Assembly (NCBI GenBank): GCA_024636405.1
Contig: JAGXHC010000199.1
Location: 1 to 7,310, forward strand
Direction of reading: 5' to 3'
Length of the DNA stretch: 7,310 nt
Source of the DNA: Sulfitobacter sp.
Lineage (GTDB): Bacteria; Pseudomonadota; Alphaproteobacteria; Rhodobacterales; Rhodobacteraceae
The notes beneath the pieces were generated by a model, which had not been told where the DNA came from, did no database searches, and worked only from the letters and a program-made list of their open reading frames with translations. A program made the position numbers and the translations under genes. Of this stretch, positions 1 through 6,872 are shown piece by piece; the stretch's first letter is position 1; every line of letters starts with the position of its first letter.

Positions 1-238
1 AATTGCTTTTTTCGATGAGAAAGGCTATCAAAGGTTATCGGCCAGTATGGCCAGAACAGATTTCTATACGTGTGTGGTGGTTACGGGAGCACGCGGGGTG
101 AAAAGGGTTCTGGCTGGGGGGTCAGAGCCCTTTTTTTATCGTCTTTCATTAGGCTCGACAAAAAGAACCAAGATCACACCGATGGTCGCACATCCAAATT
201 TCGCATAGGCTAGGAACGCAGCAAATTGCGGCAAGTTT
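1..238. other. Intergenic or gene-edge segment with no assignable gene
   Basis: No protein I recognise lies here. On the plus strand two of the frames entering from the left edge stop at 16-18 and 99-101, and either could be the end of a plus-strand gene lying mostly outside the window; the third stays open to about 211 but runs straight through the terminator. On the minus strand a 32-codon frame begins at a TTG (232-234) and ends with TAA at 136-138. It encodes a short hydrophobic stretch (ATIGVILVLFVEP) but has no clear ribosome binding site, so it is not called as a gene. The one well supported element is the terminator at 105-137. Confidence 0.5.
105..137. terminator. Rho-independent, probably bidirectional terminator
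   Basis: The arms GGGTTCTG (105-112) and CAGAGCCC (123-130) pair over 8 bp with one G-U wobble, around a 10-nt G-rich loop. Seven T follow on the plus strand (131-137). Four A precede the left arm (101-104), so the minus-strand transcript would also end in a hairpin plus UUUU. It lies about 100 nt past the stop codon of the EVE-domain gene, so it can end the tsaD-gpsA-YciI-EVE transcript. The longer T-run faces the other way and suggests a convergent plus-strand gene ending at or just left of the window edge. Confidence 0.8.
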
Positions 239-658
239 CTATGGCTTCGTATCCCCCAAAGCGCAGATGATCTGCCATTCGGTAGATGTGACAGGCTGAA
301 CGGAAAGGCGCGCGTTTTTCACCAATATCATCTCGTCCAGCCGACCATCGCCCTTTATCTGATCAAGGGTGACGGGGCGGACAAACGGGCGCAGCGCCTT
401 GATGTCCACACACTCCCAGCGGTCATCGTCTGTTGTGCTGTCCGGATGCGCGGCCGCGATCACCTCGATGATGCCGACAACGGCCTTTTCAGTCTGTGAA
501 TGGTAGAAAAACCCTAGATCCCCCTTTGTCATTTCACGCATGAAGTTGCGCGCCTGATAGTTGCGCACGCCATCCCATTCTTCGCCCGCATTACCCTTGG
601 CGACCTGATCATCCCAGCCCCAGGTTGAAGGCTCGGATTTGAACAGCCAATACGCCAT
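239..658 (-). CDS. EVE-domain protein (PUA-like fold, THYN1/YLR179-type small protein)
   Basis: This is a 139-aa single-domain EVE protein. The family has a PUA-like fold and is thought to bind modified bases in DNA or RNA; the ligand of this subgroup is not established. Visible motifs are the N-terminal signature WLFKSEP (residues 4-10) with a following tryptophan-rich stretch (STWGWDD, 11-17), WDGVRNYQARN (28-38), GDLGFFYHS (46-54), and the C-terminal RLSVQPV segment (117-123). The length fits the family. I chose the ATG at 656-658 because it puts WLFKSEP at the usual distance from the N terminus and makes a TGATG overlap with the stop codon of the YciI gene; an upstream in-frame ATG at 677-679 would add seven residues. 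An AGGG about 11 nt upstream can serve as ribosome binding site. It is the last gene of the tsaD operon and probably depends on translational coupling. The cellular role is unknown. Confidence 0.93.
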   Translation of the reverse strand: MAYWLFKSEPSTWGWDDQVAKGNAGEEWDGVRNYQARNFMREMTKGDLGFFYHSQTEKAVVGIIEVIAAAHPDSTTDDDRWECVDIKALRPFVRPVTLDQIKGDGRLDEMILVKNARLSVQPVTSTEWQIICALGDTKP

Positions 659-930
659 CAACCGATCACCCTGTTCCAATGCGTCAGCGTCACATCAGCG
701 AAAAGGCCCGCTTTGGCGTAGGGATCATTCGCGGCCCAGCTTTCTGCTGCGGCCATGTCGGGGACCTCAAGAACAATCAGCGAACCGATCATCGCGCCAT
801 CTGCGCCCAGCAACGGACCGGCTTGCGCCACCATGTCTGTTGATTTCAGATAATCCAGATGCGCCGGGCGGTTTTCGGTGCGTAGGTGCAGGGCGTTCGG
901 TTTGTCGTGGGCCATAAGGGCAACAAGCAT
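658..930 (-). CDS. YciI-family protein
   Basis: This is a 90-aa protein of the YciI / YCII-related family, small ferredoxin-like alpha/beta proteins that usually form dimers. Some members have weak hydrolase or dehalogenase-like activity, but the physiological reaction is generally unknown. Visible family features are RPAHLDYL (21-28) with the conserved His24 of the putative active site, AGP (37-39), GSLIVLEVPD (49-58), and the C-terminal WAANDPYAKAGLF (65-77) leading into a strand ending in HW. The length is typical. The ATG at 928-930 starts one nt after the gpsA stop codon. An AAGGAAG ribosome binding site lies inside the last codons of gpsA, so translation is likely coupled. Its stop codon shares one base with the EVE gene start. 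The family assignment is firm; the substrate cannot be inferred. Confidence 0.93.
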   Translation of the reverse strand: MLVALMAHDKPNALHLRTENRPAHLDYLKSTDMVAQAGPLLGADGAMIGSLIVLEVPDMAAAESWAANDPYAKAGLFADVTLTHWNRVIG

Positions 931-931
931 G

Positions 932-1888
932 TTATTCTTCCTTCAAAGGACGTTGCAACAAGGATTTCATCGCGCCCTGCACATCTAGCCGACCATCAAG
1001 CAGGGCCGCAACCGCGCGGGTGATCGGCAGGTCAAGCCCGGCATCGGTCGCCATTGCATCCACCGCGCGCGCAGTGGCCGCGCCTTCGACGGTGGTGGCG
1101 TTGTCAAATGCAACACCCTGGCCCAGCGACAACCCCAGACGATAATTGCGCGATTGGTCTGACGTACAGGTCAGCGTGAGGTCGCCAAAACCCGAAAGCC
1201 CGGCAAGCGTTGCAGGATCGGCATTCAGATGGGCGGCCAGGCGTTGCATCTCGGCAAAGCCACGGGTCATCAGGGCCGCGCGCGCGCTTTCGCCCAGACC
1301 GGCGCCCATGGCGGCACCACACGCAATGGCGATCACATTCTTCAGCGCGCCACCCAGTTCCGCCCCAATAACATCCGTCGTGCGATACACCCGGATATTG
1401 TGGGTCGTAAGCGCGGGCTGCAACCGACGACCGATCGCATCGTCTGCGCAGGCCAGCGTAAGCGCGGTCGGCAGGCCGCGCGCAATATCAGCAGCAAAGC
1501 TGGGTCCGGTGAGGATCGCCGCCGTGGACTCCGGCACGCTTTGGCGGATGACGGTGACAGGGCCTGCGGCACTGCAAAGCTCAATTCCCTTGCAGCAGGC
1601 CACCAGCACCTTGCGCGCAAAAATGCCTGAATGTGCTTCCAGCAGACCGCGCAATTTTTGCATCGGTACGGCAAGCAGGATAATGTCCGACTGCGCCGCA
1701 TCTGCCAAATTTCCCGTCACTGTCAGCGGGTCGGGAAACGTGCAGCCCGGTAACCGCACGGTATTTTCGCGGCTTTGCATCATATTGCCCGGTTCGCGCG
1801 CCCACAGCATGACCGGCCTCTCGCGACCAAGCGATATGGCAAGGGCGGTGCCGAACGCGCCAGCGCCGAGAATCGCGATACTGCTCAT
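932..1888 (-). CDS. gpsA: Glycerol-3-phosphate dehydrogenase [NAD(P)+]
   Basis: GpsA reduces dihydroxyacetone phosphate to sn-glycerol-3-phosphate in the cytosol, supplying the backbone for phospholipid synthesis. The 318-aa protein is near the usual length. The N-terminal Rossmann dinucleotide motif is [10 protein letters not shown] (8-17). Further family blocks are ACCKGIE (97-103), TGPSFA (127-132), [13 protein letters not shown] (179-191) with the catalytic-type Lys183, GFGDLTLTC (233-241) and SRNYRLG (246-252), followed by VEGAATA (267-273). All expected catalytic segments are present. I chose the ATG at 1886-1888: it places the Rossmann motif close to the N terminus, overlaps the tsaD stop as ATGA, and has AAAGG upstream. 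A longer in-frame version from 1948 adds 20 non-homologous residues lying inside tsaD and is unlikely. It is the second gene of the tsaD operon, an arrangement common in Rhodobacterales. Confidence 0.98.
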   Translation of the reverse strand: MSSIAILGAGAFGTALAISLGRERPVMLWAREPGNMMQSRENTVRLPGCTFPDPLTVTGNLADAAQSDIILLAVPMQKLRGLLEAHSGIFARKVLVACCKGIELCSAAGPVTVIRQSVPESTAAILTGPSFAADIARGLPTALTLACADDAIGRRLQPALTTHNIRVYRTTDVIGAELGGALKNVIAIACGAAMGAGLGESARAALMTRGFAEMQRLAAHLNADPATLAGLSGFGDLTLTCTSDQSRNYRLGLSLGQGVAFDNATTVEGAATARAVDAMATDAGLDLPITRAVAALLDGRLDVQGAMKSLLQRPLKEE

Positions 1889-2976
1889 GCTTTGGCGCCT
1901 TTCTTTCCACTGCCCAGCATACCGGGCTGTTTTTGGTCCAAGGGCCAACGGGGCCGTGCAGACAGGGTAAGATCATCGGCCGCGCGTGTCTGCATCTGTT
2001 CACCGGCGGCAAATGCGATCATCGCGGCGTTGTCTGTGCACAACGCAAGTGGTGGCGCAACGAAAGTGGCGCCCATTTCCGCAGAAGCAGTCTCTAATCC
2101 GGCGCGAATTGCCTGATTTGCGGCAACTCCACCCGCAGCGCACAGCGTCCGGGGGGCATCTTGCGGATAGTGCCGGAAAGCACGGCGTGTCTTTTCTGCC
2201 AGCACATCAACAACCGCTGCCTGAAACCCGGCGGCAAGATCGGCCTGATCGGATGCCGTCAGCCCGCCTTGAGCCGCGATCAGGGTGTCACGCGCACGCA
2301 AAACGGCAGTCTTTAATCCTGAGAACGACAGGTCGCAATCGTCTCGATCAAGCAGAGGGCGCGGAAAGGCAAACCGTGCCGGATCACCACTGTGCGCCGC
2401 GTGTTCAATGGCGGGGCCGCCGGGTTGCGACAGGCCAATCAACCGCGCGACCTTGTCAAAAGCTTCGCCAGGCGCGTCGTCTATCGTGCCTCCAAGGCGG
2501 GAAAATTCATCCGGGCCATACACCATCAGATACTGACAGTGCCCACCAGAGACCAAGAGCATCAAAAATGGGAACGCGACATTATCCGTCAGCCGCGGCG
2601 TCAACGCGTGTCCGGCCAGATGATTGACGCCATAAAGCGGCACGTCCAGGGCAAGCGACAGCCCCTTGGCACACATCACGCCCGACACCACACCCCCGAT
2701 CAGCCCCGGTCCGGCGGTCACGGCGATTGCATCAATGTCAGACAAGGACAGCCCGGCCTGTGCAATCGCCGCCTCAATGCAATGGTCCAGTTTCTCGGCG
2801 TGGGCACGCGCGGCGATCTCGGGTACGACACCGCCAAAGGCCGCGTGCAGGTCTGTCTGGCCCAGCACCACGGACGACAAGATCACGCTTTTGCTCATCG
2901 GTACGTGCCGAACCAGCGCGGCGGCGGTATCGTCGCAACTGCTTTCAAGTCCCAATATGATCCGTACCTGCGACAT
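1885..2976 (-). CDS. tsaD: tRNA N6-threonylcarbamoyladenosine transferase TsaD
   Basis: TsaD (formerly Gcp/YgjD) transfers the threonylcarbamoyl group to A37 of tRNAs reading ANN codons, working with TsaB and TsaE after TsaC/Sua5 makes the activated intermediate. The 363-aa protein is of normal length. It shows the ASKHA-type N-terminal phosphate motif [12 protein letters not shown] (9-20), [12 protein letters not shown] (52-63), TAGPGLIGG (87-95), the metal-binding NHLAGH with His119 and His123, VSGGH (142-146), the FSGLKTAV region (218-225), GGVAAN (282-287) and CTDNAAMIA with metal ligand Asp315. The C terminus ends in a short basic tail (GKKGAKA). The ATG at 2974-2976 puts the first motif at the usual position. 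This is the first gene of a four-gene operon, so its promoter should lie in the 88-nt divergent region upstream. The 3' end overlaps gpsA by 4 nt. Confidence 0.98.
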   Translation of the reverse strand: MSQVRIILGLESSCDDTAAALVRHVPMSKSVILSSVVLGQTDLHAAFGGVVPEIAARAHAEKLDHCIEAAIAQAGLSLSDIDAIAVTAGPGLIGGVVSGVMCAKGLSLALDVPLYGVNHLAGHALTPRLTDNVAFPFLMLLVSGGHCQYLMVYGPDEFSRLGGTIDDAPGEAFDKVARLIGLSQPGGPAIEHAAHSGDPARFAFPRPLLDRDDCDLSFSGLKTAVLRARDTLIAAQGGLTASDQADLAAGFQAAVVDVLAEKTRRAFRHYPQDAPRTLCAAGGVAANQAIRAGLETASAEMGATFVAPPLALCTDNAAMIAFAAGEQMQTRAADDLTLSARPRWPLDQKQPGMLGSGKKGAKA

Positions 2977-3064
2977 CCGCGTTTTCCGTTGGCTGTGTGA
3001 CGTTGCCTGTGCGTCTGTGCGCAGGTAACACCAGACCCAGGTTCAAACAATGCCGGGACACGAC
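2977..3064. promoter_or_regulatory. Divergent promoter region between tsaD and hemD operons
   Basis: Two operons start outward from this 88-nt gap, so promoters for both strands should lie here or slightly inside the genes. I see only weak candidates. On the plus strand, TTGCCT (3003-3008) and TAACAC (3026-3031) have a 17-nt spacer but match consensus poorly. On the minus strand a TTGAAC (plus positions 3041-3046) has no good -10 partner. The hemD start has a GGGA a few nt upstream (within 3053-3059). The main structure is the inverted repeat at 3002-3029, which overlaps the plus-strand candidate. Confidence 0.5.
3002..3029 (+). repeat. 12-bp inverted repeat / hairpin in the divergent region
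   Basis: The arms GTTGCCTGTGCG (3002-3013) and TGCGCAGGTAAC (3018-3029) flank a 4-nt loop TCTG. In plus-strand RNA all 12 positions pair, three of them as G-U wobbles. In minus-strand RNA the same positions become A-C mismatches, so the fold favours the hemD direction. No T-run follows, so it is not a standard terminator. The segment also contains a short tandem direct repeat, CTGTGCG twice, one nt apart. It could be an operator for a dimeric regulator or a leader hairpin of hemD; the sequence alone does not decide. Confidence 0.55.
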
Positions 3065-3769
3065 ATGACAAAGCCAACTTTGCTGCTCATACGCCAGGTG
3101 CAGGCGTCCGAACGCATTATCCAATGGCTAAACCCGAAGGCGCGACAGGCGGTTGATATTGTTGTCTCACCGTTATTGCAGATTGTTCCATTGGATGTGA
3201 ACATCAACTTGGACGGTATTCGCGGGTGCGTCTTTACGTCGGCAAACGGAGTGAATTTCGCCCCTGATGGCAATGGCAAACCCGCCTATTGTGTTGGAAA
3301 GAAAACGGCAGAAACGGCGGCGCAGCGCGGTTGGCATGTGGAGGTGACGATGGCCGACGCCAATGCGCTTGTCGCCCATATGACCCGGCACACGTTCATG
3401 GGTCCGCTGCTGCACCTTGCCGGTCGTCATCGCCGTGGCGAGGTCGCGCAGCGTCTGTCCGCGACAGGCGAGCGCGTCGATGTACTGACGATCTATGATC
3501 AGCACCTGATGTCTCTTTCAGAGGCAGCCCAAAATGCGCTCTCGAATGAAGATACACTCATTGTCCCAATTTTTTCACCGCGCAGCGCCAGCCAGTTCGC
3601 AGCGCAGGCTGGAACCCTGCGAAACGTCACCGTCATCGCGATGAGCGAGGCGGTCGCGGAACCGCTTGACCCGCAGTTCCTGCACAGGTTGGTTATTGCG
3701 CCGGAACCGACGGGCGCTAAGATGGTTGATCTCCTTGAAATGCTCATCATCGGCACCAGCTTGCCTTGA
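3065..3769 (+). CDS. hemD: Uroporphyrinogen-III synthase
   Basis: HemD cyclises hydroxymethylbilane to uroporphyrinogen III with inversion of ring D, the branch-point precursor for haem, sirohaem, cobalamin and bacteriochlorophyll. The family is poorly conserved, but this 234-aa protein shows its main blocks in order: LLLIR (6-10) with the downstream helix, VFTSANGV (56-63), YCVGKKTAETAAQRGW (75-90), LHLAGRHRRGEVAQRL (116-131) leading to VLTIYD (140-145), IFSPRSASQFAAQ (169-181) and AMSEAVAEPL (192-201). The length is normal for a stand-alone HemD; it is not fused to the Mic60-like protein downstream. I prefer the ATG at 3065-3067 with CGGGA upstream; an in-frame ATG at 3050 would add five residues. 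It is the first gene of a plus-strand operon. No hemC lies in this window, so the preceding pathway enzyme is encoded elsewhere. Confidence 0.93.
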   Translation: MTKPTLLLIRQVQASERIIQWLNPKARQAVDIVVSPLLQIVPLDVNINLDGIRGCVFTSANGVNFAPDGNGKPAYCVGKKTAETAAQRGWHVEVTMADANALVAHMTRHTFMGPLLHLAGRHRRGEVAQRLSATGERVDVLTIYDQHLMSLSEAAQNALSNEDTLIVPIFSPRSASQFAAQAGTLRNVTVIAMSEAVAEPLDPQFLHRLVIAPEPTGAKMVDLLEMLIIGTSLP

Positions 3770-3795
3770 GAGGCGCAGGTTTGACGGGTAAGGTT

Positions 3796-3807
3796 GCCTG
3801 ATCAGGC
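3796..3807. repeat. Perfect 12-bp palindrome in the hemD-Mic60 gap
   Basis: GCCTGATCAGGC reads identically on both strands and sits in the 72-nt gap between hemD and the Mic60-like gene, about 35 nt before the GTG start. Further right, CTGG (3807-3810) can pair with CCAG (3819-3822). A TTGACG (3781-3786) lies upstream, but no acceptable -10 box follows at 16-18 nt. The gap is longer than the other gaps in both operons, so an internal promoter, operator or processing site is possible. A 12-bp palindrome can also occur by chance. Confidence 0.35.
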
Positions 3808-3841
3808 TGGTCATAGGGCCAGAATCGGAAAGGTGGGCAGA

Positions 3842-5326
3842 GTGGCGAAAGCTAAAAAACCGGCTACGACAAGCAGCAAGGCATCGCAGGCCTCCAAGCC
3901 CAAGACGACACGCACCAGCGCCGCAGAACAGCAGAAAATCAAATCACAAGCTGCGGATGATAAAGCGTCCGAAACGCCTTCATCCACTGACCTGGTATCT
4001 ACTGAAGCAAGCGCCCCAAAGCCGTCTGTCCCCGACGCTACAACTGTGTCGCCGAAACCTGCGACGGCCCCGCAGTCAAATTTTTCTTCGGCATCCGCGT
4101 CCGAAGCGAAAGCCAGCCCGCCAAAATCATCCGATCCGGTGACCGGCGCAAAAGGCCCTGACGCCACAAAAACCGGGTCTGACAAAGATAGTTTGAAAGA
4201 CGACAAAACGACGCCTGCCGACACCAGCAAGGTGGCAACCGGGTCCGTCGACAAGCCATCCGACAAACCGGCTCAAAAACCCGACGCGATACCCCCGAAG
4301 AATGCAACCTTGCTTTCATCGTCACCCGCACAAAACGCCAGCCGGACGCCCCCGGTCGCACAAACGAAGCGGCGCAGCGTTTTCTGGCCACTCTTGCTGG
4401 GTGGTATGCTTGCCGCAGGGATCGGATTTTTTGCCGCTGAAATGGATTTGCTGAACATGCGGGGTGACAACCCGACATTGCAGGCCGCTTTGGATCGTCA
4501 ACAGCAGGAAATTGACGCGCTCAGGGAAACACAATCGACATCACCTGTAATCGGTGACGCGCCCGCACCTCCCGCACCTGTAGAATTTCCTGCGTTGGAC
4601 GAACTCACAGCGCAAGTGGCGTCTATTTCCGAATCTTTGACCGGCCTGCAGGCGCGACTTGATGATGTGGAACAACGCCCGGTGGCCGCGCCCGAAGGAT
4701 CAGGCATGGATGGGGCCGCTTTTGAGGAGGAACTGACCGCCCTCAAATCTTCGATAGAAGCACAACGCGCAGAGATTGAAGCCCTGCTCGACAATGCCCA
4801 GACCGTGGAAGAAGCCACGGCAATCGCGGCGCGTCAGGCGGCGACGCAAGCCGCGCTGACCCGTATCGACGTTGCTGTCAACACTGGCCAGCCCTTTGCA
4901 TCGGCCCTGGCGGATCTTCAATCAAGCGGCGTGGACGATATTCCGCCTGCGTTGGGCGATCTGGCTGATTCCGGTGTGGCGACGCTGAACAATCTTCAGA
5001 CACGGTTCCCCGAAAATGCGCGTGCAGCACTTGATGCCGCCCGCGTCAACGCGCCCGAAGCGCGTGAAACGGGGTTCAGCGGGTTCCTGCGTCGACAGCT
5101 TGGGGCGCGTTCCGTGGCACCGCGCGAAGGCACAGACCCTGATGCCGTGTTGTCGCGTACCGAAGCTGCCGTGCGCGATGGTCGCCTGACCGACGCACTG
5201 GCAGAGATCGACACCCTACCGGACGTCGCCAAGGATGCGATGCAAGATTGGCTGACCGACGCGCGTGCGCGGCAGGCGGCCCAAGAGGCAAGCGACACCT
5301 TGTCACAACGCCTGACGGCAAACTGA
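3842..5326 (+). CDS. Mitofilin/Mic60-like inner-membrane protein (COG4223 type)
   Basis: This 494-aa protein fits the alphaproteobacterial homologue of mitochondrial Mic60, an inner-membrane protein that shapes membranes and forms envelope contact sites. A long low-complexity tail rich in Lys, Ala, Ser, Thr and Pro (1-175) precedes a KRR motif (176-178) and one transmembrane segment (about 179-199, FWPLLLGGMLAAGIGFFAAE). The basic residues before it suggest the tail is cytoplasmic and the rest periplasmic. Coiled-coil-like stretches lie near 213-230, 252-278 and 293-330. The C-terminal mitofilin-like region runs from about 335 to 490, including NTGQPFASALADL (347-359), FLRRQLGARSV (415-425) and ALAEIDTLPDVAKDAMQDW (452-470). 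I chose the GTG at 3842 because AAAGGTGG lies just upstream and the Lys-rich start is typical; a TTG at 3794 would add 16 residues. It stands between hemD and the HemY-like gene, as is usual for this family. Confidence 0.87.
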   Translation: MAKAKKPATTSSKASQASKPKTTRTSAAEQQKIKSQAADDKASETPSSTDLVSTEASAPKPSVPDATTVSPKPATAPQSNFSSASASEAKASPPKSSDPVTGAKGPDATKTGSDKDSLKDDKTTPADTSKVATGSVDKPSDKPAQKPDAIPPKNATLLSSSPAQNASRTPPVAQTKRRSVFWPLLLGGMLAAGIGFFAAEMDLLNMRGDNPTLQAALDRQQQEIDALRETQSTSPVIGDAPAPPAPVEFPALDELTAQVASISESLTGLQARLDDVEQRPVAAPEGSGMDGAAFEEELTALKSSIEAQRAEIEALLDNAQTVEEATAIAARQAATQAALTRIDVAVNTGQPFASALADLQSSGVDDIPPALGDLADSGVATLNNLQTRFPENARAALDAARVNAPEARETGFSGFLRRQLGARSVAPREGTDPDAVLSRTEAAVRDGRLTDALAEIDTLPDVAKDAMQDWLTDARARQAAQEASDTLSQRLTAN

Positions 5327-5339
5327 GGGACCTGTAATT

Positions 5340-6830
5340 ATGCTTTGGTCATTGATCAAGATCGTGCTGTTTGTCGCGGTGGTTGCGGCGCTCGCTTGGG
5401 GTGCAGGTTATCTTCTGGAAAGCCAGGGCGGCATTCAGGTCACGGTATTGGGAACCGAATACAATTTCGGCCCACTGGAATCTGTCATTGCGGTGATCGT
5501 GATGATGTTCTTCGTGTGGCTGCTGCTCAAGATTTTAACATTGCTGCTGGCCACCTGGAAGTTTCTGAACGGTGATGAAACCGCGCTGTCGCGGTATTTC
5601 GACCGCAACCGGGAACGCAAAGGATTTGAGGCGCTTTCAGAAGGTATGATGGCGCTGGCCAGCGGTGAAGGCCGGATTGCCATGAACAAGGCGGCCAAGG
5701 CCGACAGGTATCTGAATCGTCCGGCGCTGACCAATCTGTTGACCGCACAGGCCGCCGAACTGGCAGGTGATCGGCACAAGGCGGAAGAGTGCTATCGCAA
5801 GCTGGTAGAGGATGAGCGCACACGTTTTGTCGGCGTGCGCGGAATAATGAAACAAAAGCTGGCCGAGGGGGATACCGAAACCGCCCTGAAGCTGGCCGAG
5901 AAAGCCTTTGCGCTGAAACCGCGCCATGAAGAAACCGGTGACGTCCTGTTGCAACTTCAGGCCGCAAAGGAAGACTGGGCCGGTGCCCGCAAGACCCTGA
6001 GCGCTAAACTTAAAAACGGGCATTTGCCGCGTGATGTGCACAAGCGCCGCGATGCCGTTCTGGCGCTGTCCGAGGCCAAGGATGTGATCGCTGAAGGCAA
6101 CAGCATTGAATCGCGCGAAGCAGCGATTGAGGCGAACCGCCTGTCGCCCGATCTGATCCCGGCCGCCGTGATGGCCGCGCATGGCTATATCCAGCAAGGC
6201 AAACCGCGCTACGCGACGCGCGTATTGAAGAAGGCCTGGGAAGTGCATCCGCATCCCGATCTCGCTGCCGCCTTTGCCGCCATTGAACAAAACGAGACAC
6301 CACCGCAGCGCATCAAGCGGTTCGCAGCCTTAACCAAATCGCAGCCGAGCCATCCCGAATCCCGGATGGTGATGGCCGAACTGCACATCGCAAACGAGGA
6401 TTTCCCGCAAGCCCGCCGCGCGCTTGGCGACTTGGTGGAGACCGACCCGACAGCGCGGTCTGTGACGCTGATGGCAGCGATCGAACGCGGCGAAGGCGCA
6501 TCCGACACAATCGTCAAGGGATGGCTGGCCCGCGCGCTGACCGTATCGCGCGGCCCACAGTGGATATGCGACAATTGTCACCACATCCATGCCGAATGGA
6601 AGCCGATCTGTGAGAATTGCAAGAGCTTCGACACGCTTGCCTGGACGACACCACCAACATCAGAAGTGGCAATGCCAGGTGGGGTTCAAATGCTGCCGTT
6701 GATTGTTGGCGCCATGCACGACGATTCCAGCGCCGCATCAGTGCCTGCCGTTGCCACCCCAAGCGAAATTGAGGACGCTGAGCTAATCCCGGCGGATGCC
6801 GACCAATCTGCGACTGACATCCGAAAATAG
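5340..6830 (+). CDS. hemY: HemY-like TPR membrane protein with C-terminal zinc ribbon
   Basis: This 496-aa inner-membrane protein has the HemY N-terminal domain architecture. Two transmembrane segments (about 4-26 and 47-72) enclose a short loop (GIQVTVLGTEYNFGP, 31-45), followed by an alpha-helical TPR-like region (about 95-400), for example NLLTAQAAELAGDRHKAEE (132-150) and HPESRMVMAELHIANEDF (338-355). Near the C terminus Cys410, Cys413, Cys424 and Cys427 form a CxxC-x10-CxxC knuckle pair in a WIC...CENC...LAW context, likely a zinc ribbon or rubredoxin-like domain. An acidic, Ala/Pro-rich tail follows. The name HemY here refers to the TPR protein linked to haem gene clusters, not to protoporphyrinogen oxidase; no enzymatic haem motif is visible. 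The ATG at 5340 lies 13 nt past the Mic60-like stop, with GAGGGA overlapping that stop as ribosome binding site, so the two are cotranscribed. In purple alphaproteobacteria the gene next to Mic60 (Orf52) affects intracytoplasmic membranes. Confidence 0.9.
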   Translation: MLWSLIKIVLFVAVVAALAWGAGYLLESQGGIQVTVLGTEYNFGPLESVIAVIVMMFFVWLLLKILTLLLATWKFLNGDETALSRYFDRNRERKGFEALSEGMMALASGEGRIAMNKAAKADRYLNRPALTNLLTAQAAELAGDRHKAEECYRKLVEDERTRFVGVRGIMKQKLAEGDTETALKLAEKAFALKPRHEETGDVLLQLQAAKEDWAGARKTLSAKLKNGHLPRDVHKRRDAVLALSEAKDVIAEGNSIESREAAIEANRLSPDLIPAAVMAAHGYIQQGKPRYATRVLKKAWEVHPHPDLAAAFAAIEQNETPPQRIKRFAALTKSQPSHPESRMVMAELHIANEDFPQARRALGDLVETDPTARSVTLMAAIERGEGASDTIVKGWLARALTVSRGPQWICDNCHHIHAEWKPICENCKSFDTLAWTTPPTSEVAMPGGVQMLPLIVGAMHDDSSAASVPAVATPSEIEDAELIPADADQSATDIRK

Positions 6831-6860
6831 CTCTGTTCCAACCCGAACAGCTTTGATAAT
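6829..6860 (+). terminator. Possible weak terminator after the HemY-like gene
   Basis: CTGTTC (6833-6838) and GAACAG (6845-6850) form a perfect 6-bp stem with a 6-nt loop. Two more pairs can form past a 2-nt bulge. The following tract, CTTTGATAATT, is T-rich but interrupted. It could end the hemD operon before the tRNA gene, or act as a processing hairpin if the tRNA is read through from the operon. The short stem and broken T-run keep confidence low. Confidence 0.35.
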
Positions 6861-6872
6861 TCCAACAAGTGA

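Noticed and set aside
2..211. Plus-strand frame open from the left edge
   Set aside because: It reads straight through the strong terminator at 105-137 and shows no recognisable protein motif, so it is probably open by chance.
1146..1970. A 274-codon plus-strand open frame
   Set aside because: It lies antisense to gpsA, whose motifs are complete. It has an Arg/Ala/Ser-rich composition typical of a shadow frame in GC-rich DNA and matches no family.
1986..3028. Several long plus-strand frames opposite tsaD
   Set aside because: All are antisense to an intact TsaD with every metal-binding and phosphate motif; their translations look like shadow sequence.
5637..6290. A 217-codon minus-strand frame opposite the HemY-like gene
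   Set aside because: The HemY-like protein has clear domains and operon context; the antisense frame has no recognisable motif or ribosome binding site.
5340..6830. Protoporphyrinogen oxidase, because of the name HemY
   Set aside because: There is no FAD-binding Rossmann motif. The protein is membrane-anchored and TPR-like, so it belongs to the unrelated HemY of haem gene clusters.
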